This document shows positions 6,846 to 13,423 of a stretch of 13,423 nt of DNA, in pieces. The position numbers were made by a program, and so were the translations under genes. Every line of letters starts with the position of its first letter. The first letter of the stretch is position 1. The notes under the pieces are model-generated. The model was not told the DNA's origin. It was given only the letters and a program-made list of their open reading frames with translations, and searched no databases. The DNA is taken from positions 1 through 13,423 of the forward strand of contig CAPNGW010000033.1 in NCBI GenBank assembly GCA_948665105.1, in the 5' to 3' direction. The stretch comes from an uncultured Lachnospiraceae bacterium. GTDB taxonomy: Bacteria > Bacillota > Clostridia > Lachnospirales > Lachnospiraceae.

Positions 6846-7769
6846 TTACCACAAGCTTGTATCTGTCATACGTCTGGCAATCTTATTTGCAACGAAAATA
6901 AGTATCAAATTCAGCACTGCATTAAATAAGTCAACCGCGGTGGCAAGGGAAAAGTCACTCTGATAGACTCCCCCTAAACCAACGTTGTACACGTAAGTGG
7001 ATATCAGCTCAGAATATTTTATATTCAGGCTGTTCTGCATCAAGAACGCCTTTTCAAAGCCTACAGACATGATTCTTCCCATATTCATAACGCCAATAAT
7101 AACGATGGTGGGGACAAGATGCGGCAGATCCACATGCCAGACGCGCTTCATGCGGGAAGCCCCATCCAATTGAGCTGCCTCGTGGAGATTTGCGTCTACC
7201 CCCGACAAGGTTGCAATATAAATAATGGAATTCCACCCAAATGTCTGCCAGACACTGCTTAATACATAAAGATGCCGAAATGCTCTTGGATTGGCAAATA
7301 TATCTTCCGGATACCGTCCGAAAATCAATTCATATATGTTGCCATAGATTCCTGTTCTGTTATTAAACAGCTGCATCATGATACCCACTAAAACCACAAT
7401 AGAGACGAAATAGGGAAGCGTAACAATCGTCTGTGTAGCTTTCTTAAATCGCGGTTTTTCAATGGTATTATAGATAAGAGCAAACACAATTGGTACTATC
7501 ATACACACAGCAAAGCTATAGATAGATAAGAGAAATGTATTTGATACAACTCTTCCGAATTGGTAGGATTCTATAAACTTTTTAATGTTATCCAGGCCAA
7601 CCCAGGCGCTGTTCCAAATACCCCCTCTTGCAGTGTACTTTCGAAAAGCAATCTGCAGCCCCGCTATCGGGAGATATTTGAATATAACAAAATAGGTAAC
7701 CGGCAGAAGCATAAACAGATACAATTGCCAATCCCTTTTCATGATTGTTCTAAATTTTCTAAACCTCAT
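6846..7769 (-). CDS. Carbohydrate ABC transporter permease (LplB type)
   Basis: This 307-residue membrane permease is the MalF-like partner in an Lpl-type importer. The N-terminus has the typical short basic stretch (KRDWQLYLFMLLPV) before the first membrane helix, then YLPIAGLQIAFRKY and GLDNIKKF, both common in LplB-like proteins. About six hydrophobic segments are visible. The ATPase-contacting EAA loop is at about 197-210 (HEAAQLDGASRMKRVW). The ending RRMTDTSLW matches the NxxxxxxSLW-type tail frequent in this family. The start follows AGGAG. It lies 59 bases after the solute-binding protein gene, across a stable hairpin. Confidence 0.95.
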   Translation of the reverse strand: MRFRKFRTIMKRDWQLYLFMLLPVTYFVIFKYLPIAGLQIAFRKYTARGGIWNSAWVGLDNIKKFIESYQFGRVVSNTFLLSIYSFAVCMIVPIVFALIYNTIEKPRFKKATQTIVTLPYFVSIVVLVGIMMQLFNNRTGIYGNIYELIFGRYPEDIFANPRAFRHLYVLSSVWQTFGWNSIIYIATLSGVDANLHEAAQLDGASRMKRVWHVDLPHLVPTIVIIGVMNMGRIMSVGFEKAFLMQNSLNIKYSELISTYVYNVGLGGVYQSDFSLATAVDLFNAVLNLILIFVANKIARRMTDTSLW

Positions 7770-7787
7770 TGTTCTCTCCTGTAATCA

Positions 7788-7816
7788 TGAGCTCCGCAGA
7801 TTTCTCTGCGGGCTCA
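7788..7816 (-). other. Intercistronic hairpin between binding-protein and permease genes
   Basis: The 59-base gap after the solute-binding protein gene contains a 12-base-pair stem with one bulged base (7793) and a 4-base TTTC loop: 7788-7800 pairs with 7805-7816. No T-run follows on the minus strand, so it is not a full terminator. In many ABC operons such a structure protects the binding-protein mRNA 3' end and lowers permease output, giving an excess of the binding protein. The structure is seen directly; the role is inferred. Confidence 0.65.
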
Positions 7817-7828
7817 CGATATAACTCC

Positions 7829-9499
7829 TTACTTGTACATGCGGTCATATGCTCCCTGAACTACTTCAAGATATTCCTTCAAGCCAATCGTTTCCAGCTC
7901 TGCCAGGTAAGAATCCCAATCAGCGTCAATATCCATCGTGCCTGTGACAAAGCTTGCCATACTTTCCTCGACATAGCTCTTTAATACCGTTTCGATGGTG
8001 GAAATAGTTTCTGACTCCTCTGTAGTAAAAATCAGCTTGGGAATCACTTCTTCCGGTCCGTGACCCGCTTCCTGGTACATAGCCATTGCACTGTTTACAT
8101 TTGTGAGGTATTCGCTTTCATTACCCACTTCTACACCAACACCATTGTAGATGCCATAATGCCGTACATATGGGCCAACCTGTTTCCAGCTGCGGTTTGT
8201 TGTATCCGTACCTGCCCAGAAAGATGCATCATCATATGCCACTATTGAGAGGTCAAATCCGTCAAAGGTGGACTTATATATGGATGAATCCTCTACATTT
8301 TCGATGTAATCCCAATCTACACCTTCTTCACCCCAACGTTGACTGATACTCATGTCCATACCGTTAAGCAAATCGCCAATACGGAAAGCCGCTTCCGGAT
8401 TTTTACAGTTTGCAGTAATCATCATACTGGGTGTTGCAACTGAAGGTTCATAAGTAGCATAATTCACTCCATCGGGACCTGTTAAAGTATCGATGCAGAT
8501 ATATTCCAAATGGCGTCCTTCCGACTGGTCAACATCATCCGGGGTATAATCGGTAAAGGCAAACACGGTAGGATCTGCGCTGTTCAGCAATGCTTTAAAC
8601 TGATCCTCAGACATCGTTAAGCTTTCTGTGGGGATAGCGCCATTGCCAAACAATGATTTGAGATATTTCAGGCCCTCTTTCCATTCATCCGTAGTATAAG
8701 AAGCAGATACTACACCGTCTTCCACCATTCTGTACTGAGTATCACCTGCATAAACAAAGGCATTCATCAGAACCTTCCAGTACCCTTCAGTGGCCCGGTT
8801 GGATTTTGCCGGTCCCAGCATACCAATTTCATCCTGTTTGCCATTTCCATTCAGATCCGTTTCATGTATCTGTGTCAGCAGCTCATAGAATTCCTCTGTG
8901 GTAGCAGGTACTTCTTTATTCAGGGCTTCTAACCACGGTTTATAAACCCATAATTTCATTTTAAATTCATTGCCATAGGACTGATTTAACGTTCCGATTG
9001 AATATATATTTCCATCCGGTGAAGTAATCAGCTGCGTATAATCTGTTCCGGTACGCTCAATGGCCTCATTGATGTTGACAGCCAGTTCAGGGTCATTATA
9101 ATAGTCCGTCAGTGAAATAATACTTCCTGCCTCTGCATAGGACCATACCTGTGAATCAGTAAAATCAATTCCCCCCTGACCCATAATAATATCCGGAAGC
9201 TCTTCAATTGCACCTGCCGTCAATGCCACGTTAACTTTGTCAGCATAGCCATCAGAACTCTGGGGAATCATCTCCAGATTATAACCGGTCTGTTCCTCAA
9301 GCCATAATGTCATAGAATTGGTATTAAAATCCTCGATAAGGATATTATCCTTTATCCAGACAGTCAATGTGGTGTCCTCATCCCCAGTACTTCCTTCATT
9401 GGTGCTGCCGTCTCCACCATCCTTAGCCCCATTGCCGCCACAGGCAGATAGCATGAGTGACATCGTTAAAAGCAACGACAGAATCATTCTTTTTTTCAT
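7829..9499 (-). CDS. Extracellular sugar-binding lipoprotein of an Lpl-type ABC importer
   Basis: I choose ATG 9499 (556 residues), because GGAGGG lies at ideal spacing and the signal peptide then begins correctly. An upstream in-frame ATG at 9547 would add 16 polar residues. The N-terminus MKKRMILSLLLTMSLMLSAC is a lipoprotein signal with lipobox LSAC, so Cys20 would be lipidated and the protein anchored outside the membrane. A low-complexity Gly/Asp/Thr linker follows. The rest fits the large LplA-like family of solute-binding proteins (WLEEQTGYNLEMIPQSS, then PDIIMGQGG). Residues 215-224 (DLNGNGKQDE) form an EF-hand-like calcium loop often seen in this family. It is the first gene of the five-gene operon, and its probable ligand is an oligosaccharide or glycoside, judging by the downstream hydrolase. 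The specific ligand cannot be told from sequence. Confidence 0.93.
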   Translation of the reverse strand: MKKRMILSLLLTMSLMLSACGGNGAKDGGDGSTNEGSTGDEDTTLTVWIKDNILIEDFNTNSMTLWLEEQTGYNLEMIPQSSDGYADKVNVALTAGAIEELPDIIMGQGGIDFTDSQVWSYAEAGSIISLTDYYNDPELAVNINEAIERTGTDYTQLITSPDGNIYSIGTLNQSYGNEFKMKLWVYKPWLEALNKEVPATTEEFYELLTQIHETDLNGNGKQDEIGMLGPAKSNRATEGYWKVLMNAFVYAGDTQYRMVEDGVVSASYTTDEWKEGLKYLKSLFGNGAIPTESLTMSEDQFKALLNSADPTVFAFTDYTPDDVDQSEGRHLEYICIDTLTGPDGVNYATYEPSVATPSMMITANCKNPEAAFRIGDLLNGMDMSISQRWGEEGVDWDYIENVEDSSIYKSTFDGFDLSIVAYDDASFWAGTDTTNRSWKQVGPYVRHYGIYNGVGVEVGNESEYLTNVNSAMAMYQEAGHGPEEVIPKLIFTTEESETISTIETVLKSYVEESMASFVTGTMDIDADWDSYLAELETIGLKEYLEVVQGAYDRMYK

Positions 9500-9549
9500 T
9501 TTGTGCCCTCCATATTTCTTTTGATTTGTTTCAGATATCTGATGCATTT

Positions 9550-9579
9550 AGTATATGGAATCCCAGCTCCCTCTCTCAA
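9550..9579 (-). promoter_or_regulatory. Putative promoter of the sugar operon
   Basis: On the minus strand there is a -35-like TTGAGA (9574-9579), an 18-base spacer and a -10-like TATACT (9550-9555). Transcription would begin near 9543, leaving a leader of roughly 44 bases before ATG 9499. The fit to the housekeeping consensus is good, but no experimental support is available from sequence. Confidence 0.5.
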
Positions 9580-9698
9580 GATGAAATATGAAAAGCTTTC
9601 TTTTTTCCTATTATCCCCCCTGGTTTTTCAAAATTCCTCTGTTTTCTTAATTTCAAGCATCCGGCATTTTTACTATATTTTCAATTTGTTTTCACTGT

Positions 9699-9719
9699 TT
9701 TTGGTGAATATTTTGGTGA
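9699..9719. repeat. Tandem TTTTGGTGA repeat, candidate operator
   Basis: TTTTGGTGA is repeated exactly at 9699-9707 and 9711-9719, a 12-base period or about one helical turn, so both copies face the same side of the DNA. They lie upstream of both divergent promoters. AraC monomers carry two helix-turn-helix units that contact neighbouring major grooves, so this spacing could suit the product of the adjacent gene. Binding is inferred. Confidence 0.4.
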
Positions 9720-9770
9720 TTTTCAACAATTTTCTCTTGTTTTGTATTATTTGAGGGATTTTTCATCGGT

Positions 9771-9799
9771 TTGCTTAGATTATTTCATTTTGATATAAT
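9771..9799 (+). promoter_or_regulatory. Putative promoter of the membrane AraC regulator
   Basis: A perfect TATAAT -10 (9794-9799) stands 17 bases after a -35-like TTGCTT (9771-9776). The predicted start near 9806 gives a leader of about 27 bases containing the GGGAGGGG ribosome binding site before ATG 9833. This is the best-formed promoter in the window. Confidence 0.6.
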
Positions 9800-9832
9800 A
9801 TAGACAGATTCATACGGGAGGGGATTGACCTT

Positions 9833-11947
9833 ATGTGGAAAAAATACACCTACGCGAAGCCAAATTACAGCATAGCGATAGCCAGCCGCGTACTTGTCTT
9901 TGCTGTCTTATCCTGTCTTTTATATATACCGTGTTATTTTTACATGATACGAATCCATCGCGCCAATATTATCGATTCCTATCAGAGTAACCTGGACAAC
10001 GGCATTCAGATGCTGGATTCCTCCATTAATTCTGTAATCGCCTTAGAGAGTCTCATTTTGAATGATTCCACATACAATGAACTGTTTTACACCTATGCCG
10101 ATATTGATGACCAGACGCTAAACCGGCTCCGCAGCATCATACGTACTCACACAGTTATCCCCTATAGCTTCATTTCGAATTTTGGATTAATTCAAAACGA
10201 ACATATATTATTAACCAAAGAGCATATCTACTATGAGCGTGAACATATCACTTCCGGTTCTTATATCCGTTACGGCAAAGATTACTTCAGCGAATCCTCC
10301 GGGAATCATTGTTTTCTTCCTGCTTCGCAATTCGCCTTTGGTTCTTCCCAGGAATACAGCGCCGTTGCCTTGAAATACCGCCTTCTAAGAAACAAGGATT
10401 TGTGCCTGTTCACTCTTTATCCGGCAGAAGAGCTACTGGCTCTCTTTGTTGATGATCCGTTTTTTGATTCCAACTGCATATCTTTATACTCCGGAAATAC
10501 GCTGTTGCTTTCTCATGGGAATCAGCCCAGACAGGATTTTGAGCTGTTAACCCAATCCAGCAATACGCGTATCGATTTTCGCGTGGAATTGTATTTATCC
10601 GATAGCTATATAGAAAATGATTTGGTCCATTTTAAGCGTCTGGCTCATATGTTTCTGGTTCTGGTCATGGCTGCCTTGTGTTTCTGGTGTGTGATTTTTA
10701 CTCTAAGAATCACGCATCCCTTTCACTCCATCGCCAAAATACTTTACGAAACCGGAAGCTTAAATAAAAAATCTCCTCAGCATGCCTCTATCTCTATACT
10801 TGTAAACGGGCTTCAAAATATGGGGGCTCAGCTGTCTGACTATAAGCAGCTTATCAGTGAACAAAAAAAAGCGAACCAGATCCATGTTCTGGAAAAGGCG
10901 CTTTACAGAGGTTTACATAGTGACAATGACTATGATTATTTTTCAGAAGTGTTTTCGGATTTCCCATCCAACTGGCAATTAGCCTTCCTTCAATATATAC
11001 CGGACGATCAGGCTATGACCTTGGATTCCCTTCAGCTTTTGATTACAAATTCTATTAATCAAAAGCTTGACAATGCCATCGTGCTTACCTATGACCATGA
11101 CATTTTACTCCTGTTTTATCCGGTGCATGGCAGCAGTACATTGGATACTAAGCTGCAAAGTATCCAGGAGCTGGTAGAGAAACAGTATTCTGTTTCTTTC
11201 AGTTTTACAATCAGTCATGTTTACAATCACTATAGCCATCTTTCCGAAGCCTTGCAGCAGCTTGAGTATGACACACTTACGTTTCCTGCAAACCTTAACC
11301 ATGATTTTCCGTTTTCTATGCATCAGATTCAACGTATTTACAATGCGCTGCAGAATGGCAATGCACAGGCGGCAATCTCCACACTGCAATGCGCAAGCTT
11401 TTCCGAAAGCAGCCGGAAAAATCTGTTTGCAGCAAAATACTCCTACCAGACCATTGTCTATACGTTGCTTCGTCTAAAGCTTGAAAATAACGTTCTGGAT
11501 ATAGCAATTCCGAAATTCAATCCAAACGACCTCAAGGGTCTGTTTGAAACAGAGCTTCCACAATGTTTTTCGCAAATTGCAGAACGCCTGAATCAGCATC
11601 ATACCAATCAGATTAAGAATCTGGATTTGGATATCGGAGCTTTTATTAACAAAAATTTGTGCAACCAGCAGCTGTGTATTGCCATGGTCACAGATTACTT
11701 CCGCATTTCTGCCCCTACCCTGCAAAAGCGGATGGTTTCCATCTATGGGAAAACCTTTTCTGCCTATGTGGAAGAAATGCGTATGGAGAAAGCACAGCTG
11801 CTGCTTCAAAATCCGAATCTGACCATACAGGAGATTGCAGAAACAATTGGATATACAAATACCAATTCATTTTATAAGGCTTATAAACGTTATTGGGGGC
11901 AGTCCCCCCGTGGTGATTCACAAAGGAGCAGGCACTTTAAAATATGA
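9833..11947 (+). CDS. Membrane-anchored AraC-family sensor/regulator
   Basis: This 704-residue protein combines sensing and DNA binding in one chain. A first membrane helix lies at about 14-41 (VLVFAVLSCLLYIPCYFYMI) and a second at about 269-291 (FLVLVMAALCFWCVIFTLRI). They bracket an extracellular domain of about 225 residues that likely sees the sugar or a loaded binding protein. The cytoplasmic part has a linker, then a region at about 375-500 that resembles the degenerate GGDEF-like middle domain of such regulators. The AraC double helix-turn-helix lies at about 596-695 (VTDYFRISAPTLQKRM, then LTIQEIAETIGYTNTNSFYKAYKRYWGQSP). The start follows GGGAGGGG. Regulators of this design usually sit beside Lpl-type importers, and here the gene diverges from the binding-protein gene, so it very probably activates the operon. 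The ligand is unknown. Confidence 0.92.
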   Translation: MWKKYTYAKPNYSIAIASRVLVFAVLSCLLYIPCYFYMIRIHRANIIDSYQSNLDNGIQMLDSSINSVIALESLILNDSTYNELFYTYADIDDQTLNRLRSIIRTHTVIPYSFISNFGLIQNEHILLTKEHIYYEREHITSGSYIRYGKDYFSESSGNHCFLPASQFAFGSSQEYSAVALKYRLLRNKDLCLFTLYPAEELLALFVDDPFFDSNCISLYSGNTLLLSHGNQPRQDFELLTQSSNTRIDFRVELYLSDSYIENDLVHFKRLAHMFLVLVMAALCFWCVIFTLRITHPFHSIAKILYETGSLNKKSPQHASISILVNGLQNMGAQLSDYKQLISEQKKANQIHVLEKALYRGLHSDNDYDYFSEVFSDFPSNWQLAFLQYIPDDQAMTLDSLQLLITNSINQKLDNAIVLTYDHDILLLFYPVHGSSTLDTKLQSIQELVEKQYSVSFSFTISHVYNHYSHLSEALQQLEYDTLTFPANLNHDFPFSMHQIQRIYNALQNGNAQAAISTLQCASFSESSRKNLFAAKYSYQTIVYTLLRLKLENNVLDIAIPKFNPNDLKGLFETELPQCFSQIAERLNQHHTNQIKNLDLDIGAFINKNLCNQQLCIAMVTDYFRISAPTLQKRMVSIYGKTFSAYVEEMRMEKAQLLLQNPNLTIQEIAETIGYTNTNSFYKAYKRYWGQSPRGDSQRSRHFKI

Positions 11948-11975
11948 TACCTGGGTAAATCATCCCAAATTCTAT

Positions 11976-12019
11976 CTGGCCCGGTATAAGTCCCAAAGCT
12001 GGGTCTTATACCGGGCCAG
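11976..12019. terminator. Long inverted repeat between converging genes, probable bidirectional terminator
   Basis: CTGGCCCGGTATAAG (11976-11990) pairs perfectly over 15 bases with 12005-12019. Past one mismatch the stem continues with CCCA/TGGG (11992-11995 with 12000-12003) around an AAGC tetraloop. The structure begins 29 bases after the AraC regulator's stop codon and 15 bases after the end of the HPr gene, which converge on it. Neither side has a proper T-run, so termination is likely but not certain. Confidence 0.6.
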
Positions 12020-12033
12020 TCAAAGTCTATCTC

Positions 12034-12291
12034 TTACAGCTGCTCTTTAAAAAACTTCTGAATAGCTTCAAAGGCTGCCTCCTCGTCCTCGCCATCCACT
12101 GTCACCGTTACGTTCATGTCCTTTTTTACCCCCAAGGACATCACCGCCAAAAGCTTCTTGGCGTCGGCCTCCCTATCCTCCTTCTTCAGCATAATGGCGC
12201 TTTTAAAATTCTTTGCCTCCTTCACCAGAAGCCCCGCGGGTCTTGCATGGATTCCCAATTCGTCTGTTACTACGTACTCAAATGATTTCAT
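12034..12291 (-). CDS. ptsH: HPr-family phosphocarrier protein lacking Ser46
   Basis: This is an 85-residue cytoplasmic phosphocarrier. In the phosphotransferase system HPr receives phosphate from Enzyme I on His15 and passes it to sugar-specific EIIA proteins. ATG 12291 is chosen because AGGAGG lies just upstream and the product then has the standard HPr length; an in-frame ATG at 12327 would add 12 unlikely residues. The active site GIHARPAG puts histidine exactly at position 15, with R17 and P18 conserved. The segment ADAKKLLAVMSLGV aligns with the regulatory helix of Gram-positive HPr, but position 46 is lysine instead of the serine phosphorylated by HPr kinase. It therefore should carry phosphate to sugars but should not act as the usual Ser46-P co-repressor of CcpA. 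It is encoded 74 bases downstream of ptsI. It may be a paralogue beside a standard HPr elsewhere. Confidence 0.93.
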   Translation of the reverse strand: MKSFEYVVTDELGIHARPAGLLVKEAKNFKSAIMLKKEDREADAKKLLAVMSLGVKKDMNVTVTVDGEDEEAAFEAIQKFFKEQL

Positions 12292-12365
12292 GTTTCTGCC
12301 TCCTGTTATTTTTATTATATTTTTCATACTTTGATGTTGGGCTCAAAAGCCTGCATCGCATTTAC

Positions 12366-13423
12366 TTAATCCATCTCCACCACGCGTTCCCGCACCGGGA
12401 GAACCATGGCCGGGGAAACGGAGAGCTCATCAATTCCCATATTCACAAATTGCTCTGTCAATTCCGTATCTGCACCCAGCTCACCGCAGATACCGGCCCA
12501 GATGCCCGCTTTATGTGCGCTGTCTATAATCATCTGTATCATCTTAAGAACAGCCGGGTGGTGGGCATCGTAAAAGGTATCCAGCTTCTGGTTCTGACGG
12601 TCTATGGCCAGTGTGTACTGGGTCAAATCATTGGTTCCGATGGAGAAGAAATCCACCTCCCGGGCCAGCTCATCCGCCACCATAACCGCTGCCGGGGTTT
12701 CTATCATAATACCAAATTCCGGCTGGCCAAAGGGGATGCTCTGTTCGCCCAGCTCTGCCTTCACTTCCTCAATGATCTCCTTCACCTTAAGAACCTCCCA
12801 GCGGGAAATTATCATGGGAACCATAATGGCGATGTTTCCGTATGCGCTGGCCCGGTACAAGGCCCGAAGCTGAGTCTTAAACATTTCCGGACGGTCCAGG
12901 CAGATGCGGACGGCCCGGTAGCCCAGGGCCGGATTCTCTTCCTTATCCAGTTTAAAATAATCTATCTGCTTATCCGCACCAATATCCATGGTGCGGATAA
13001 TGACCTGCTTGCCGGCCATCATCTCCGCCACCTTCCGGTAAGCCTGGAATTGTTCCTCCTCCGTGGGATAATCATCCTTTTCCAGATACAGAAATTCGCT
13101 TCGAAACAGCCCGATGCCCTCCGCACCGTTCATAAGGACTGCTCCCACATCCGATACGCCTCCGATATTGGCAAAGAGGCGGATTTCCCTGCCGGATTTG
13201 GTCTGGGTTTTTCTGTTCTTTAAGGCTGCCAGAAGCTCCTGACGCCGCTTCTCCTCCTTAAGCTTCATCTGGTATTCTTTCAAAGTCTCCTCATCCGGCT
13301 CCACAATCAGCTTTCCCTGCCGGCCGTCCACGATGGCCTGTTTTCCATCCAGCCCCTCCGCTGCCGGTGTACAAACCAGCGCCGGAATATTCATGGTTCG
13401 GGCGAGAATGGCCGTATGGGAAT
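12366..13423 (-). CDS. ptsI: Phosphoenolpyruvate-protein phosphotransferase, Enzyme I (C-terminal part)
   Basis: Enzyme I takes phosphate from phosphoenolpyruvate and gives it to HPr, the first step of PTS sugar uptake, in the cytoplasm. The reading frame stays open to the right edge, where the translation begins SHTAILARTMNIPALV. The His codon at 13416-13418 is therefore the phosphorylated active-site histidine (TSHTAIxAR), and about 187 N-terminal residues lie outside the window. Downstream the PEP-binding barrel is complete: EGIGLFRSEFLY, TMDIGADK, NPALGYRAVR, IMIETPAA, FFSIGTNDLTQYTLAIDR and GICGELGAD. The catalytic cysteine codon is at 12486-12488. The fragment of about 351 residues implies a normal full length near 540. 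An internal ATG at 13394 is not the start. No key residue in the visible part is missing. It is the gene directly upstream of HPr. Confidence 0.97.
   Translation of the reverse strand, partial: SHTAILARTMNIPALVCTPAAEGLDGKQAIVDGRQGKLIVEPDEETLKEYQMKLKEEKRRQELLAALKNRKTQTKSGREIRLFANIGGVSDVGAVLMNGAEGIGLFRSEFLYLEKDDYPTEEEQFQAYRKVAEMMAGKQVIIRTMDIGADKQIDYFKLDKEENPALGYRAVRICLDRPEMFKTQLRALYRASAYGNIAIMVPMIISRWEVLKVKEIIEEVKAELGEQSIPFGQPEFGIMIETPAAVMVADELAREVDFFSIGTNDLTQYTLAIDRQNQKLDTFYDAHHPAVLKMIQMIIDSAHKAGIWAGICGELGADTELTEQFVNMGIDELSVSPAMVLPVRERVVEMD

Larger units (their letters stand above)
9500..9832. promoter_or_regulatory. Divergent control region between the sugar operon and its membrane AraC regulator
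   Basis: These 333 bases are strongly AT-rich, with long T-runs on the plus strand. They hold one plausible promoter toward the operon (9550-9579) and one toward the regulator (9771-9799). Between them is a repeat cluster: a tandem TTTTGGTGA (9699-9719) and an overlapping inverted pair, TTCAC (9691-9695) with GTGAA (9704-9708). An open frame at 9503-9754 on the plus strand has no ribosome binding site and an AT-driven Phe/Leu/Ile composition, so I do not call it a gene. No credible CcpA site was seen. Confidence 0.6.

Noticed and set aside
9589..9602. Possible CcpA (cre) site around TGAAAAGCTTTCTT just upstream of the operon -35.
   Set aside because: The central CG is replaced by GC and the right arm does not end in CA, so the match to the cre consensus is too weak.
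9503..9754. Plus-strand open frame of 83 codons in the divergent control region, with membrane-like composition.
   Set aside because: The Phe/Leu/Ile richness comes from T-rich DNA, there is no ribosome binding site, and it overlaps the predicted promoter of the sugar operon.
12213..13223. Plus-strand open frame of 336 codons opposite ptsI.
   Set aside because: It is entirely antisense to ptsI and the start of ptsH, both of which carry unmistakable active-site motifs.

Overview
The window looks like chromosomal DNA from an anaerobic Firmicute of the Clostridia, most likely Lachnospiraceae. Three things suggest this: an Lpl-type ABC sugar importer with no ATPase gene beside it, a membrane-anchored AraC regulator, and strong AGGAG-type ribosome binding sites on a moderate-GC background. 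This placement is inferred from gene style, not from a marker gene. Both ends of the window cut through genes. I saw no tRNA, rRNA, CRISPR array, insertion sequence or other clear sign of a mobile element.

Region 1 (1-3471). The left edge holds the N-terminus of an FAD-dependent oxidoreductase of the glycerol-3-phosphate dehydrogenase type (minus strand). Next is a 285-residue cupin/AraC regulator (minus strand). It diverges from a compact two-gene plus-strand operon made of a 4Fe-4S protein of the epoxyqueuosine-reductase/reductive-dehalogenase-like superfamily and a cysteine-rich U32-like protein. I cannot give this pair a known function, and it is the best candidate for an undescribed system here.

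Region 2 (3475-11947). This is a carbohydrate uptake and use locus. A minus-strand operon runs lipoprotein substrate-binding protein, permease, permease, cytoplasmic cellulase-like (clan GH-A) hydrolase, zinc-dependent polyol dehydrogenase, and ends at a hairpin terminator at 3475-3519. A divergent gene encodes a 704-residue two-pass membrane AraC regulator. The 333-base control region between them has a plausible promoter in each direction and a tandem 9-base repeat that could be an operator. The likely logic is that the membrane regulator senses an external sugar, the lipoprotein captures it, the two permeases import it using an ATPase encoded elsewhere, and the hydrolase and dehydrogenase process it inside the cell.

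Region 3 (11976-13423). A long inverted repeat separates the locus from phosphotransferase-system genes on the minus strand: the C-terminal two thirds of ptsI (Enzyme I), cut off at its active-site histidine, followed by an HPr gene. The HPr keeps His15 but has lysine where Ser46 is normally found.
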